Shown here in pieces: positions 1-8,837 of a stretch of DNA of 52,007 bases. The position numbers and the translations under genes are program-made. The first letter of the stretch is position 1. Every line of letters begins with the position of its first letter. The DNA is from Actinomadura formosensis NBRC 14204. GTDB lineage: Bacteria; Actinomycetota; Actinomycetes; Streptosporangiales; Streptosporangiaceae. The notes under the pieces are model-generated. The model was not told where the DNA came from. It was given only the letters and a program-made list of their open reading frames with translations, and made no database searches. The DNA is taken from assembly GCF_001552155.1 (NCBI RefSeq), contig NZ_BCQQ01000041.1, positions 1 through 52,007 on the forward strand, written 5' to 3'.

Positions 1-1079
1 GAGGGCGGCGAGGCCGGCGGAGCGGCCGGGGCCGCCGGGCCGAACGGGGCGGCCGGGGCGGGCGGCGCCGGGGGGTTCGGCGGATCGGGCGGGGCCATGT
101 CGCCGAACTTGCCGTCCGGGCGGCGCGGCGCCTCGATCGGCGGAGGGTCCCGGCGGGCGAGCCCGAGGAAGCCTCCGACGAACAGCAGGATCAGCCCGAA
201 GAGGATCGAGCCGGCCGGGATGTAGCCGCGCACCAGGTCGATCTTCAGGGCGTTGCCGTCGGCCAGTTCGACCAGGCTCTTCTGGTCCTTGTCGACGGTG
301 ATGAGGTCGGCCTGGGCGACGATCATGCTGCCCTTGCCGTCCGGTGTCCGGACGGTGCTGCGGATGTTCTGGCGGTGCTTGACCGGGATGCCGGTGCGCG
401 GGTCCACCCAGACGGTGTTGTACGCCTCGGTGTAGCGGTCCACCTTCTGGTTGCCGGCGTCGTCGGGCAGGCCCAGCATCCGCGGGGGCAGCTTGGTGTC
501 GAGCGCGGCCGTCTTGGTCAACGGGATCGTCTGGGTGAACCGGTACGCGGTGAGCCCCTGGACCTTCTCGACGGCGTTGAACTGCATCGGCGCCGCCTGC
601 TTGGTCGTCATGTCGAAGAACGGATAGTCGCGCTTCCGCACGTTCGCGAGCGGGAACAGCAGCCCGTACCCGGACATCCGGACGCTGTTGTCACCGTCCA
701 CGTTGGCACCGCAGCAGTTGACCAGCGCGCTCGTCCGCCGGTCGAACGCGATGCGGTAGCCCTGGATCTGGACGGGCTTGTCCGGCTTGGCCTCGTCGTA
801 GATGTTGGTCGTGGAGTCCCAGACCGCGATGTCGTCGTTGCCCTCGTTGGCGCGGACGTCACCGCGGACGGTGTTCTTGGCGAGCAGGGTCACGCCGGTC
901 TTGAACTTCAGGTCGGCCTGGTCGAAGTAGGTGGAGTCCTTCGATTCCAGCAGGGTCACCTGGTAGCGGTTCAGCGGTGCGACGACCACCTGGTCGGCCA
1001 CGTAGAAGCGGACCAGCGGCGCGAGTGTCAGGAAGAAGGCACCCAGGCCGATCAGGACCAGGCCGACCGGTCGCCGCAT
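1..1079 (-). CDS. DUF3068 (PorA-family) membrane protein, partial (C-terminus off left edge)
   Basis: The reverse frame is open from an ATG at 1079 to the window edge (359 codons seen). It begins MRRPVGLVLIGLGAFFLTLAP, an N-terminal membrane segment, followed by a long extracytoplasmic beta-rich region with text such as KNTVRGDV and RMSGYGLLFPL. A second membrane segment near residue 290 (SILFGLILLFVGGFLGL) follows, then a Pro/Ala-rich cytoplasmic tail that is still open at base 1. This two-helix architecture is typical of DUF3068, which databases place in the PorA porin family; its function is not settled. It is divergent from the methyltransferase-acyltransferase pair. From memory, the M. 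tuberculosis counterpart is Rv0227c, which sits beside an acyltransferase and a methyltransferase in the same way. The true C-terminus cannot be seen. Confidence 0.85.
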   Translation of the reverse strand, partial: MRRPVGLVLIGLGAFFLTLAPLVRFYVADQVVVAPLNRYQVTLLESKDSTYFDQADLKFKTGVTLLAKNTVRGDVRANEGNDDIAVWDSTTNIYDEAKPDKPVQIQGYRIAFDRRTSALVNCCGANVDGDNSVRMSGYGLLFPLANVRKRDYPFFDMTTKQAAPMQFNAVEKVQGLTAYRFTQTIPLTKTAALDTKLPPRMLGLPDDAGNQKVDRYTEAYNTVWVDPRTGIPVKHRQNIRSTVRTPDGKGSMIVAQADLITVDKDQKSLVELADGNALKIDLVRGYIPAGSILFGLILLFVGGFLGLARRDPPPIEAPRRPDGKFGDMAPPDPPNPPAPPAPAAPFGPAAPAAPPASPP

Positions 1080-1137
1080 GAACACCTCCGGGGGCTGCCG
1101 TCGCACTCAACGGCCGAGGGGCCGGGTCCGGCATGTC

Positions 1138-1158
1138 CGGGTTACCCTACAGTACCCG
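1138..1158. promoter_or_regulatory. Divergent promoter region with short inverted repeat
   Basis: The 232-base gap between the divergent DUF3068 and methyltransferase genes has no convincing gene. It contains CGGGT-N11-ACCCG, whose spacer holds TACAGT on the forward strand, a possible -10 element. Reading the reverse strand gives a TAGGGT -10-like hexamer. A shared divergent promoter here is inferred from position; the match is weak. Confidence 0.25.
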
Positions 1159-1323
1159 TGAAACCGACCGTCCAATAAGACTAGCGATCCCGCGGTGAGC
1201 GCCGTGGAAGGCGCTCCGGACACCGGCCGTGTCCGGCCGCCCGGCCGAATGCCTCCCCCCGTGCGCGCGTACCGGCCGGTAAGCTCCCCGTTACCCCGGC
1301 GTCCCGACACAGTGAGGTGGCCC

Positions 1324-2097
1324 TTGGCCTCGGCTGCACGCGGTCAGGACGGGCTGTCTCCCGTCCCCCGGCACTGTGCGACGCTGGCGCGGTCGGTGCG
1401 GCTGCTGGCCGCGTTCCGGCGCGAGCGGAGCGAGCCGGAGTACTTCTACAGCCTGATGGCCCGTGACACCGTCGCGCTGCTCGGCTCGTACACCGGCCTG
1501 CGGGGCGCGGCCGTCATCGACGTGGGGACGGGGTTCGGGTTCTTTGCGCGCGCGCTGACCGCGGCCGGGGCGCGCTGCACCGGCATCGACCACGACCTCG
1601 GTGAGTTGACGGCGCACAACGTCCGTGAACCGAACCGGCTTGTCGCAAGCGCGCTCGCCCTTCCGTTCCGGACGGGGTCCGCGGACGTGTGCTTCTCGTC
1701 CAACGTGCTGGAGCACGTGCCCGACCCGTGGCGGATGGCCGACGAGATGGTCCGCGTGACGAGACCCGGCGGGACGGTCTTCCTGTCGTTCACCAACTGG
1801 CTGTCCCCGTGGGGCGGCCACGAGACCTCGCCGTGGCACTACCTCGGCGGTGACCGGGCCGCCCGGCTCTACGAGCGCCGGAACGGACGCCCGCCGAAGA
1901 ACCGGTACGGCCACAACCTGCACCCCGTCTCGGTGTCGTCGGCGCTGGCATGGGCCAGAGGGCACAAGGACGTGCAGGTCCTGGACGCTTTGCCCCGCTA
2001 CCATCCGCGCTGGGCGGAGGGCATCGTCCGCGTTCCGGGCCTACGGGAGATCGCCACCTGGAACCTCGTTCTCGTCCTGCGGAAGAACGGCTCGTGA
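1324..2097 (+). CDS. Class I SAM-dependent methyltransferase
   Basis: A 257-aa protein with the Rossmann methyltransferase core. Motif I is VIDVGTGFGFFARAL, followed by an acidic strand end in GIDHD, motif II-like ADVCFSSNVLEHVPDP, and VTRPGGTVFLSF. It probably methylates a small molecule or a glycan precursor; the substrate is unknown. I chose TTG at 1324 because GAGG (1314-1317) lies six bases upstream; GTG at 1312 and GTG at 1195 are in frame but lack a good ribosome site. The stop overlaps the GTG start of the acyltransferase (GTGA), so the two are translationally coupled. It resembles Rv0224c of the mycobacterial envelope locus in type and setting. Confidence 0.85.
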   Translation: MASAARGQDGLSPVPRHCATLARSVRLLAAFRRERSEPEYFYSLMARDTVALLGSYTGLRGAAVIDVGTGFGFFARALTAAGARCTGIDHDLGELTAHNVREPNRLVASALALPFRTGSADVCFSSNVLEHVPDPWRMADEMVRVTRPGGTVFLSFTNWLSPWGGHETSPWHYLGGDRAARLYERRNGRPPKNRYGHNLHPVSVSSALAWARGHKDVQVLDALPRYHPRWAEGIVRVPGLREIATWNLVLVLRKNGS

Positions 2098-3335
2098 GGC
2101 CCGCCACGCGGACCGCCCGGCCGGCACCGCCACCGATCTCCGGCCATCAGGACACGATCGACGGCCTGCGGGCGGTGGCCGCGCTCGCCGTCCTCGTCTT
2201 CCACGTCGCCAGCGCGGCCGGGTCCATCGTCAACCCGGACGGCCCGCGATGGCTGTTCAACGGCGGCCAGGTGGGCGTGCCCATCTTCTTCACGCTGTCG
2301 GGGCTGCTGCTCTACCGTCCGTGGGCCGCGACCGTCCTGGACGGGCGACCCGCCCCGCGCACCGTCGAATACCTGCGCAAGAGGGCGTTCCGCATCGTGC
2401 CCGCCTACTGGGCCGTGATCGTCGTCTACATGGCCACGGCGGGGCGAGACCACATCGGCGACCCCGTCACGTGGGTCTCCCTGCTCACGCTCACCCAGAC
2501 CTATCTGCCCGACCCGTGGTGGAACGGCCCCCTGGGGCCCGCGGAACTCGGGCAGTTCTGGAGCCTCGTGGTGGAGGTCTCCTGGTACGTCACGCTGCCG
2601 TTCACCGCGGCCGTCCTCGCCTGGTACGCGCGCCGGGCGCAGACCCACGACGCCGGTGTCCGCGCCAAACGGCTGCTGACCGGCATCGGCGTGTACGCGT
2701 CACTGTCGTTCCTCTGGACGGCCACCATGTTCGTCCCGGACCGGCACTCCCATCTGGGGCTGTGGCTTCCGCGGTACTTCGTCTGGTTCGCGATCGGGAT
2801 GGCGCTCGCGGTCGTGACGGTGTGGGCGCGGCTGGACGAGCGGCGCCCGGTGGCGGCGCTGTGCCGGGCCGTGTCGGACTCGTGGGCGGCGTGCTGGGTC
2901 GCGGCGGCGGCGCTGTACGTCGTCGCGGCGACACCCGCCGCGGGCCCGCTCAGCCTGCAGACGCCGGACGCGTTCTGGACGTCCGCCCTGCACCTCGTCG
3001 TATTCGGCCTGTGCGCGGCGGCGCTGGTCGCGCCGGTCGCGCTCGCCCCGGCCGGGCAGCCCGCGCTCGGCGCGATCCTCGGCAACCGGGTGATGCGGTT
3101 CCTCGGCCGGATCTCCTACGGCGTGTTCCTGTGGCAGTTGCTGATCATCGTCTCCTGGTACGACGCGACGGGCCGGGGTTTCCAGGGGGACGTGGCGACG
3201 GATCTGCCGCTGATGGCCGCGGCGTCCATCGCAGCGGGGACCCTGACCCACTACCTGGTGGAGTGGCCGGTGGGGCGGCTGACCCGGCGCCGGGACCGGT
3301 CCCGGCCGGCCCCTGCCCGGGCGCCGTCCAGCTGA
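2094..3335 (+). CDS. Acyltransferase family 3 membrane protein (OafA/YrhL type)
   Basis: A 413-aa polytopic membrane protein of the acyltransferase-3 family, which O-acylates cell-surface glycans or lipids using acyl-CoA. The N-terminal family signature is IDGLRAVAALAVLVFHV, with the catalytic His in FHV, and the second signature region is VGVPIFFTLSGLLLYRPW. About ten hydrophobic segments follow. GTG at 2094 is the start because it overlaps the upstream stop and has GGAAG ahead of it. The last 191 bases are antisense to the 3' end of the AftD-like gene on the other strand, an unusual overlap for long conserved proteins. Acceptor unknown; the surrounding glycosyltransferases suggest an envelope polysaccharide. 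Confidence 0.88.
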   Translation: MRPATRTARPAPPPISGHQDTIDGLRAVAALAVLVFHVASAAGSIVNPDGPRWLFNGGQVGVPIFFTLSGLLLYRPWAATVLDGRPAPRTVEYLRKRAFRIVPAYWAVIVVYMATAGRDHIGDPVTWVSLLTLTQTYLPDPWWNGPLGPAELGQFWSLVVEVSWYVTLPFTAAVLAWYARRAQTHDAGVRAKRLLTGIGVYASLSFLWTATMFVPDRHSHLGLWLPRYFVWFAIGMALAVVTVWARLDERRPVAALCRAVSDSWAACWVAAAALYVVAATPAAGPLSLQTPDAFWTSALHLVVFGLCAAALVAPVALAPAGQPALGAILGNRVMRFLGRISYGVFLWQLLIIVSWYDATGRGFQGDVATDLPLMAAASIAAGTLTHYLVEWPVGRLTRRRDRSRPAPARAPSS

Positions 3336-6300
3336 GCGGGATCCGCCCGCCGGACTCGCCGCCGCCGGGCGGTTTCGGCCGCCACAGTTCGACGGCGATG
3401 CGCCCGACGGCGACGAGCCCGAGCAGTTGGGGCGCGATGTCGCCGAGCGGGCCGGACGGTTCGGCGGGGTTGTCGAGCAGGTCGAGCCACATCGCGGCGG
3501 CGAGGCAGCCGGTACCGGCGAGCAGCGCGATCGCCGCCGGCCACGGGGAGGCGAGCGCGCGCGGGACGGCGGAGCGGCGGGTGCGCGCCCAGCCGCACAG
3601 GGCCGCGACGGCGAGCGTGACGGCGACGCCGGGAAGGCCGGCGATCCAGCCGCCGAGCGCGGCGGCGAGCCCGATGGCCGCCCACGCCGGCCAGCCCGTC
3701 CCGGCGGTCAGCGCGCGCGGGGCCGGGCGCCGCCCGCCGGACCGGGCCGGCCAGAGCGCGGCGAGCAGCAGGACGAGGAGCAGGAGGAGGCCGGTGACGA
3801 CGGCGATCCGCTGGGCCCGGTCGGGCGTGTAGGTCAGCTCGACGGCGCCGCTCGTGCCCGCGGGGACGAGCCAGCCCTGCTTCCATCCGTCCAGCCGGAC
3901 GGGCCGCAGAACGGTGCCGCCGGCGGTCGCGCGCCACCCGGTGTTGAAGTTCTCGTTCACGGTGAGGAATGAGGCGGTGGCGGCGTCCACCTCCAGCCTG
4001 CGGGAGCCGGACCCCCAGTCGATGACCCTGACCTGCCGCGGCGGCGGCCGTCCGGTGGCGTCCGCCCCGAGCTTGGTCCCGACCGTCACCGTGTCGATCC
4101 GGTAGGCGTCGAGCGGGACGGAGGTCAGGTGGTTCTGCCCCTCGGTGAGCACGGCCTGCTTGCAGGCGGCGAACCGCAGGGGGCGACCGGCGAGCAGGTC
4201 GCCGAGGGTGCCGGTCACCTTGGTCTGGATCGTCCCGCCCTGCCCGCTCCCTGTCCGCACGGCATCTGCCTGACCGGTGCCGGTCAGGTCACCGCCGGAC
4301 GGGTTCGCGGACGCCGCGACCCGGAGCTTCGGCCCGAAGCCGCACGGCAGTTCCAGCGGGTACGCCCGCACGTCCGGGAACGGTTTCACGCCGGGGACGG
4401 TCAGCTCGGCGAGCTGCACCGGCTGGGGCCGGCCGTCCCGGAGGAAGGTGATCGTCAGCCGGTCGGTCGTCATCAGGGCGAACGACAGCCTGCCCTCGCC
4501 GTCCGTCAGCCCCTCGCGGGTCCGGCCGTTCCCGCCCCGGACGCGCAGCCGGATCGGGCCGGACGCGCCGGGCGGACGCGTGACCGTCACCGTGGACACC
4601 CGCTTGCGGCCCTTCCAGCGGACGGTGTACGCGGGCGCCTCGTCCTTCTCCGCCGCGATCCAGGACGTCGCCGGGTCGCCGTCGAAGCCGGATCTGGGCT
4701 GGTCCGCCGGGTGGCCGGACAGCGTGGAGCTGGCGGCGACGAGCGGCTGGCGGCGGGCGGCGGTGTACCGGTCGATGAGCCGCCGGTCGGTGAGGACGGC
4801 CGTCCCGGTGACGGGCGCCTTGCCGGTCACCGCCGAGGTGAACGTCCGGTCGAAGCCCGTACCCTCCTCGTCGCCGGAGCCGAGGGACGGCGAGCACACC
4901 CACCGCCGGCTGCCCTTCATGCATTCGTCCGCCGCGCCCGGCGCCCGGCTCATCACGTACGTGGCCGGCCCGCCGATTCCCGGCGGCGCGGGCATCGTGT
5001 AGGTGCGTGCCGGTTTCACGCCGCCGATGGACACCTCCGCGATCGCCGCGCGCGCGAACGCGGGAACGACCGGCTCGGCGGAGAGCCCGGTGATGCGCAG
5101 CCGCAGCCAGCGCGCCGGCCCGTCCGGTGCCCGCAGCGCCTGCGGGTTCGCGCTCTGCCGGACGTCCTGCTCCACCCTCCCGTTCTCGGTCTCGACGGCG
5201 ACACGCGACACCGGCGGCCCGAGGGCGGGGTCCGGCGCGAACGTGGCGGTCAGGTTCCGGACGTCGCGGGCCCGGTCGAAGTCGACGCGGAGCCACTGCC
5301 CGACCGGCCCGCTCCAGCCGCCCGTCTGCCACGCGGTCAGCCGGTCGCCGTCGAGCGCGGCCCACGGGACCGCCTCCGGTTCGCGGGCCTGCGGGATCGC
5401 GTCGTCACCGGCCGCCGACGCGGACGCCGTGACGTCCCGGACCCCGCCGCCGTAGGTCACGTGCGTGGTGTACCGCTTCCAGCCCTTGTCCAGGACGTCG
5501 GTGGCCTCGCCCCGGTGGGCGGCGGACATCGTCGGCGACGTCTGGTGCAGCTCACCGAAGTTGCGGCGCAGCAGCCGGGGCGAGTCGGTCACGACCGGGG
5601 TGCCCTTGAGGTCGGCGGCGTCGTCGTCGAGCAGGACGGGACCGTCCGGCAGCGCCTTGTCGTCGGCCATGGCGAGCAGCGACTCCGGCCCCCCGTACAC
5701 GCGGACGGGGTTCGACGCGCCGGCGAGGTTCACGACGTCGGCGGCGCCCTCGACCTCGTAGACCTCCAGTGGCGGGTACTTCTGGTCGACCGCCGACACG
5801 GCGTCGTCGTTGTCGCCGCCGACGGGCCCGCCGAACGATGCGACCCTGCGCAGGCCGGGTGAGGCGTCCATGGCCTGGTGGAGGCGGGCGGGCCAGGCGC
5901 CGCGCAGCGTCTCCCGCCGCAGGTCATTGCGGACCAGGACGTACCGGACGCCCATCCGGCCGAGGAAGCCGCCCAGCCCCGGCGATCCCTGCCCGGAGCG
6001 CACCTGCTGGTCGATCGCGTCCAGCGCCCGCGTGTAGCCGGGCGACCCGGCCGGGACGAGCTGCCGGACCCCCCACCGCGCCACCAGCAGCGGCTGGACG
6101 ATGTCGTCCATCGGACGGCCCCACAGGTACTCGCCGAACGGCGCCCCCGGAATGGCGAGCACGCCCTGCCGGCCCGCGCGGGCGTTGAGCCAGGACGCCG
6201 CGTCCCGCCAGTACTTCGGCACCTGCGTGAAGTCGCCGGGCCCGGTGAGGCCGTGCGAGACGGCGGTGAGCCCGATGCCGCCGAGCGCGACGGCGGCGGC

Positions 6301-7611
6301 GACCGGCAGGCTGAGCAGCGCCCTCGGGGTGAGCTTGAACGCCGGCCCGGCTCCGTCGCCCAGCCCGCGCACCCGGGCGTCCTGGGCGTGCCGGGCGGCG
6401 GCGACGAGCACGTGGGCGAGGCCGAGCGCGAGCGGCAGCCGGACGACCGCGTCGAACTTGTGCAGGTTGCGCAGCGGCGCGAGCGGGCCGTCCAGCAGGT
6501 CGCGGAGCTGGGCCGCGAACGGGCCCGGGATGTCGCTGATATGGCCCATCGACAGGATCGTCACCCCGGCCAGCAGCGTGAGCAGCAGGAACGTCCGTTC
6601 CGGCAGCAGCCGGCTCAGCAGCCCGGCGAGGCCGAGGGCCGCGACGACACCGGTGCAGATGATCGGGACGGGGCTGAGCGAGAGGCCGTGCCCGACCGGC
6701 CACCAGACCTGCCCGTCCACGATCAGGTAGTTGACCCAGCGCTCGGCGCCGCGCAGCACGTTGATCAGGCCGGTCGGCCCGGTCGTCGTGTCGGCCTTCT
6801 CGGTGTAGGTCAGCCAGGAGAACCCGTACGTGCCGGTGAGCAGCAGCGGGACCAGCCACCAGGCCGTCGCCGCGCCCGCGCCCGCCGACCACCACGCGAG
6901 CATCCGGGCGCGGAACGACCCGCGCGGCCTCGTCACGATGTACAGCAGCGGGACGACGAGGACGGCGGCGGTGGCGGTCGCGTTGATGCCGCCGCAGCAG
7001 GCGATCGCGAGCCCCGACCGGGCCGCGGCCCGCAGCCGTCCGCCCTCCCCGGACGCCGCGGCGACCAGCGGCAGCACGATCCACGGCAGCATCGCGACCG
7101 GCAGGTACTCCGCGGAGATCTGCCCGAGCGTGGCCAGCCCGTTCGGGGCGAGCGCGTACGCCATCGCGGCGAACAGCCGCGGGCCCGGGCCGCCGATGCC
7201 GAGCCGCCCGGCCAGCCGCCACATGCCGGTGCACGCCAGGCACATCAGCAGCGCCAGCCAGAACCGCTGGGTGATCCAGGCGGGCATCCCGAGGACGTCG
7301 CCGAGCGCGAAGAACGGGCCCATCGGGAACAGGTAGCCGACGGCCTGGTTCTGCAGCTGGCCGAACTGCTCGGGGTCCCACAGGTGGAGGGCGCGGCCGA
7401 GGAACCCGAGCGGGTTCACCGCCATGTCGATCTTGGTGTCGGCGAGGATGGCGCCGGGCCGGGTGCCGAACGCGAGCGCGGTCAGCGCCAGGCAGCCCGC
7501 GAGGACGCGCAGCCTCTCCCGCAGCCGCTCGGCGGCGTCCGGGCCGTCCGGCCCCTGGACGGGCGGACGGGACGCGCCGGCGCGGGGCGGATCCGCCTCT
7601 CCCACGGCCAT
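3145..7611 (-). CDS. aftD: AftD-like alpha-(1->3)-arabinofuranosyltransferase (DUF3367 GT-C)
   Basis: A 1488-aa membrane glycosyltransferase. The N-terminal third is a multi-pass GT-C domain. It starts with a first external loop carrying acidic residues (ADTKIDMAVNPLGFLG), the usual place for GT-C catalytic acids. A periplasmic section follows, with MGVRYVLVRNDLRRE near residues 550-570. The middle has discoidin/CBM-like beta modules (ALDGDRLTAWQTGG; GFDGDPATSWIA), and the C-terminus has more membrane helices and a Pro/Gly/Ser-rich tail. Mycobacterial AftD is similar in size (about 1400 aa) and adds arabinofuranose to arabinogalactan and lipoarabinomannan. A non-mycolate actinomycete may use it on another glycan. 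It is the last gene of the reverse operon, 35 bases after the GT4 gene. Residues from about 1426 are antisense to the acyltransferase gene. Confidence 0.88.
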   Translation of the reverse strand: MAVGEADPPRAGASRPPVQGPDGPDAAERLRERLRVLAGCLALTALAFGTRPGAILADTKIDMAVNPLGFLGRALHLWDPEQFGQLQNQAVGYLFPMGPFFALGDVLGMPAWITQRFWLALLMCLACTGMWRLAGRLGIGGPGPRLFAAMAYALAPNGLATLGQISAEYLPVAMLPWIVLPLVAAASGEGGRLRAAARSGLAIACCGGINATATAAVLVVPLLYIVTRPRGSFRARMLAWWSAGAGAATAWWLVPLLLTGTYGFSWLTYTEKADTTTGPTGLINVLRGAERWVNYLIVDGQVWWPVGHGLSLSPVPIICTGVVAALGLAGLLSRLLPERTFLLLTLLAGVTILSMGHISDIPGPFAAQLRDLLDGPLAPLRNLHKFDAVVRLPLALGLAHVLVAAARHAQDARVRGLGDGAGPAFKLTPRALLSLPVAAAVALGGIGLTAVSHGLTGPGDFTQVPKYWRDAASWLNARAGRQGVLAIPGAPFGEYLWGRPMDDIVQPLLVARWGVRQLVPAGSPGYTRALDAIDQQVRSGQGSPGLGGFLGRMGVRYVLVRNDLRRETLRGAWPARLHQAMDASPGLRRVASFGGPVGGDNDDAVSAVDQKYPPLEVYEVEGAADVVNLAGASNPVRVYGGPESLLAMADDKALPDGPVLLDDDAADLKGTPVVTDSPRLLRRNFGELHQTSPTMSAAHRGEATDVLDKGWKRYTTHVTYGGGVRDVTASASAAGDDAIPQAREPEAVPWAALDGDRLTAWQTGGWSGPVGQWLRVDFDRARDVRNLTATFAPDPALGPPVSRVAVETENGRVEQDVRQSANPQALRAPDGPARWLRLRITGLSAEPVVPAFARAAIAEVSIGGVKPARTYTMPAPPGIGGPATYVMSRAPGAADECMKGSRRWVCSPSLGSGDEEGTGFDRTFTSAVTGKAPVTGTAVLTDRRLIDRYTAARRQPLVAASSTLSGHPADQPRSGFDGDPATSWIAAEKDEAPAYTVRWKGRKRVSTVTVTRPPGASGPIRLRVRGGNGRTREGLTDGEGRLSFALMTTDRLTITFLRDGRPQPVQLAELTVPGVKPFPDVRAYPLELPCGFGPKLRVAASANPSGGDLTGTGQADAVRTGSGQGGTIQTKVTGTLGDLLAGRPLRFAACKQAVLTEGQNHLTSVPLDAYRIDTVTVGTKLGADATGRPPPRQVRVIDWGSGSRRLEVDAATASFLTVNENFNTGWRATAGGTVLRPVRLDGWKQGWLVPAGTSGAVELTYTPDRAQRIAVVTGLLLLLVLLLAALWPARSGGRRPAPRALTAGTGWPAWAAIGLAAALGGWIAGLPGVAVTLAVAALCGWARTRRSAVPRALASPWPAAIALLAGTGCLAAAMWLDLLDNPAEPSGPLGDIAPQLLGLVAVGRIAVELWRPKPPGGGESGGRIPLSWTAPGQGPAGTGPGAGSAAPPATPPGSGSGSPLRWTPRPSAADPSPRPPGNPGPSRRTRRR

Positions 7612-7646
7612 GCTCGCCCTCTGCCCCTCTCTGTGCTCCCCCGGCG

Positions 7647-8837
7647 TCAGCCTGGGTGCTCGTCACCGTACCCGCGTCCGCCGGGGGCCCGGACGCCGGT
7701 GTTCCCGGCGCCCGCGCCCCGGACGGCGGCGGTCACGAGGCCGCGCATCCGGCCTGCGGTGCGCGCCCAGTCGAAGCCTGCCGCCCACCTCTGACATTCC
7801 GTGGCGAACCGATCGCGCACCGTGCGGTCGGCCAGCTCCTTGAGGGCGCGTTCGACCACGCCGGCCTGGTCATCGCCCTCATGGACGAGCCATCCGGTGG
7901 TCCCGTCGCGGACGGCGTCGCGCAGGCCGTCCACGTCGTGGGCGACGGTCGGGACGCCGAGCGCGGCGGCCTCGATCACGCTGAGGCCCCACCCCTCCCC
8001 CTGCGACGTGCTGAGATGCAGGTCGGCGCGGGCGACCAGCGCGGCCTTGACGTTTTCGGGGACATAGCCGTGCGCGATGACGACGCCGTCCAGGCCCCGC
8101 GCGCCGATCGCGGTTTTCAGCGCGGGCGCCTCCGGCCCGTCCCCGATGATGTGGAGCTTGAGCCCAGGGCGGGTCGCGGTGAGGCTCTGCGCGAGGTCGA
8201 GGAGCAGGTGGAGACGCTTGTGCGGGACGAGACGGGTCACGCACACCAGGTCGGGGTCTCCGCGAGGCTCCGCGACCACGCCATCGGGTTCGGCGACGGA
8301 CGATCCGTTGTGAACGACATGGGCGGGCCCCGTCCACCCCAGCCGTTCCCTGACGGCGCGCAACGTGGACGGCGAGACGACCACGAACGCGTGCCGCCGA
8401 TACGTCCAGCGGCTCACCGGCCCCTCCAGGACTTGCCCGACCCAAGCCAGCCACCTGGGAAAGTACAAGTCGAACTGGGCGTCGTGCACATGGTGGACGA
8501 CGCAGAACACCGGTACTCGCCGGGGCAGCACCCAAGGCGTGAAGAACGGGATGCCGTTCTGGCAGTCGATGACGGCATCGAACCGCAGGCGGCGCCCCAG
8601 CATCCACAGCAGCACCAACGGGTAGACGGTGAACCGGCCACCGAGACGGACGAATTCCACGTCCTCGACCCGTTCCCTGCGCTTCTGCCCGGGGGCCCTG
8701 CACGTCACGTAGTGGACGCGGGCCCCCTCACCAGCGAACCTGCGCGCCAGCTCCCAGGCGTAGCGTTCGGCACCTCCGGCGGCGGGATGCCAGGGATCCC
8801 GCCAGTTGACTACCGCCAGCCGCAGATCCGCGCTCAT
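7647..8837 (-). CDS. Glycosyltransferase family 4
   Basis: A 396-aa GT-B enzyme that transfers a sugar from an NDP-sugar. The N-terminal lobe has NWRDPWHPAAGGAERYAWEL, a typical GT4 start that places the Gly-rich acceptor loop. The C-terminal lobe has VTRLVPHKRLHLLLDL, IIGDGPE and the E-x7-E signature in EGWGLSVIEAAALG. No membrane segment is obvious, so it should act on the cytoplasmic face. Its ATG overlaps the stop of the GT2 gene by four bases. Its neighbours (GT2, GT-C, AftD-like) suggest stepwise assembly of an envelope glycan. Rv0225 in the mycobacterial locus is a GT4 of the same kind; orthology is inferred from context. Confidence 0.9.
   Translation of the reverse strand: MSADLRLAVVNWRDPWHPAAGGAERYAWELARRFAGEGARVHYVTCRAPGQKRRERVEDVEFVRLGGRFTVYPLVLLWMLGRRLRFDAVIDCQNGIPFFTPWVLPRRVPVFCVVHHVHDAQFDLYFPRWLAWVGQVLEGPVSRWTYRRHAFVVVSPSTLRAVRERLGWTGPAHVVHNGSSVAEPDGVVAEPRGDPDLVCVTRLVPHKRLHLLLDLAQSLTATRPGLKLHIIGDGPEAPALKTAIGARGLDGVVIAHGYVPENVKAALVARADLHLSTSQGEGWGLSVIEAAALGVPTVAHDVDGLRDAVRDGTTGWLVHEGDDQAGVVERALKELADRTVRDRFATECQRWAAGFDWARTAGRMRGLVTAAVRGAGAGNTGVRAPGGRGYGDEHPG

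Noticed and set aside
253..1178. Forward ORFs over the left edge
   Set aside because: They are opposite the DUF3068 gene, whose membrane segments and composition are convincing.
5878..7794. 638-aa forward open frame opposite the AftD-like gene
   Set aside because: Low-complexity Arg/Gly/Pro/Glu composition with no domain; it is a shadow of the GC-rich AftD codons.
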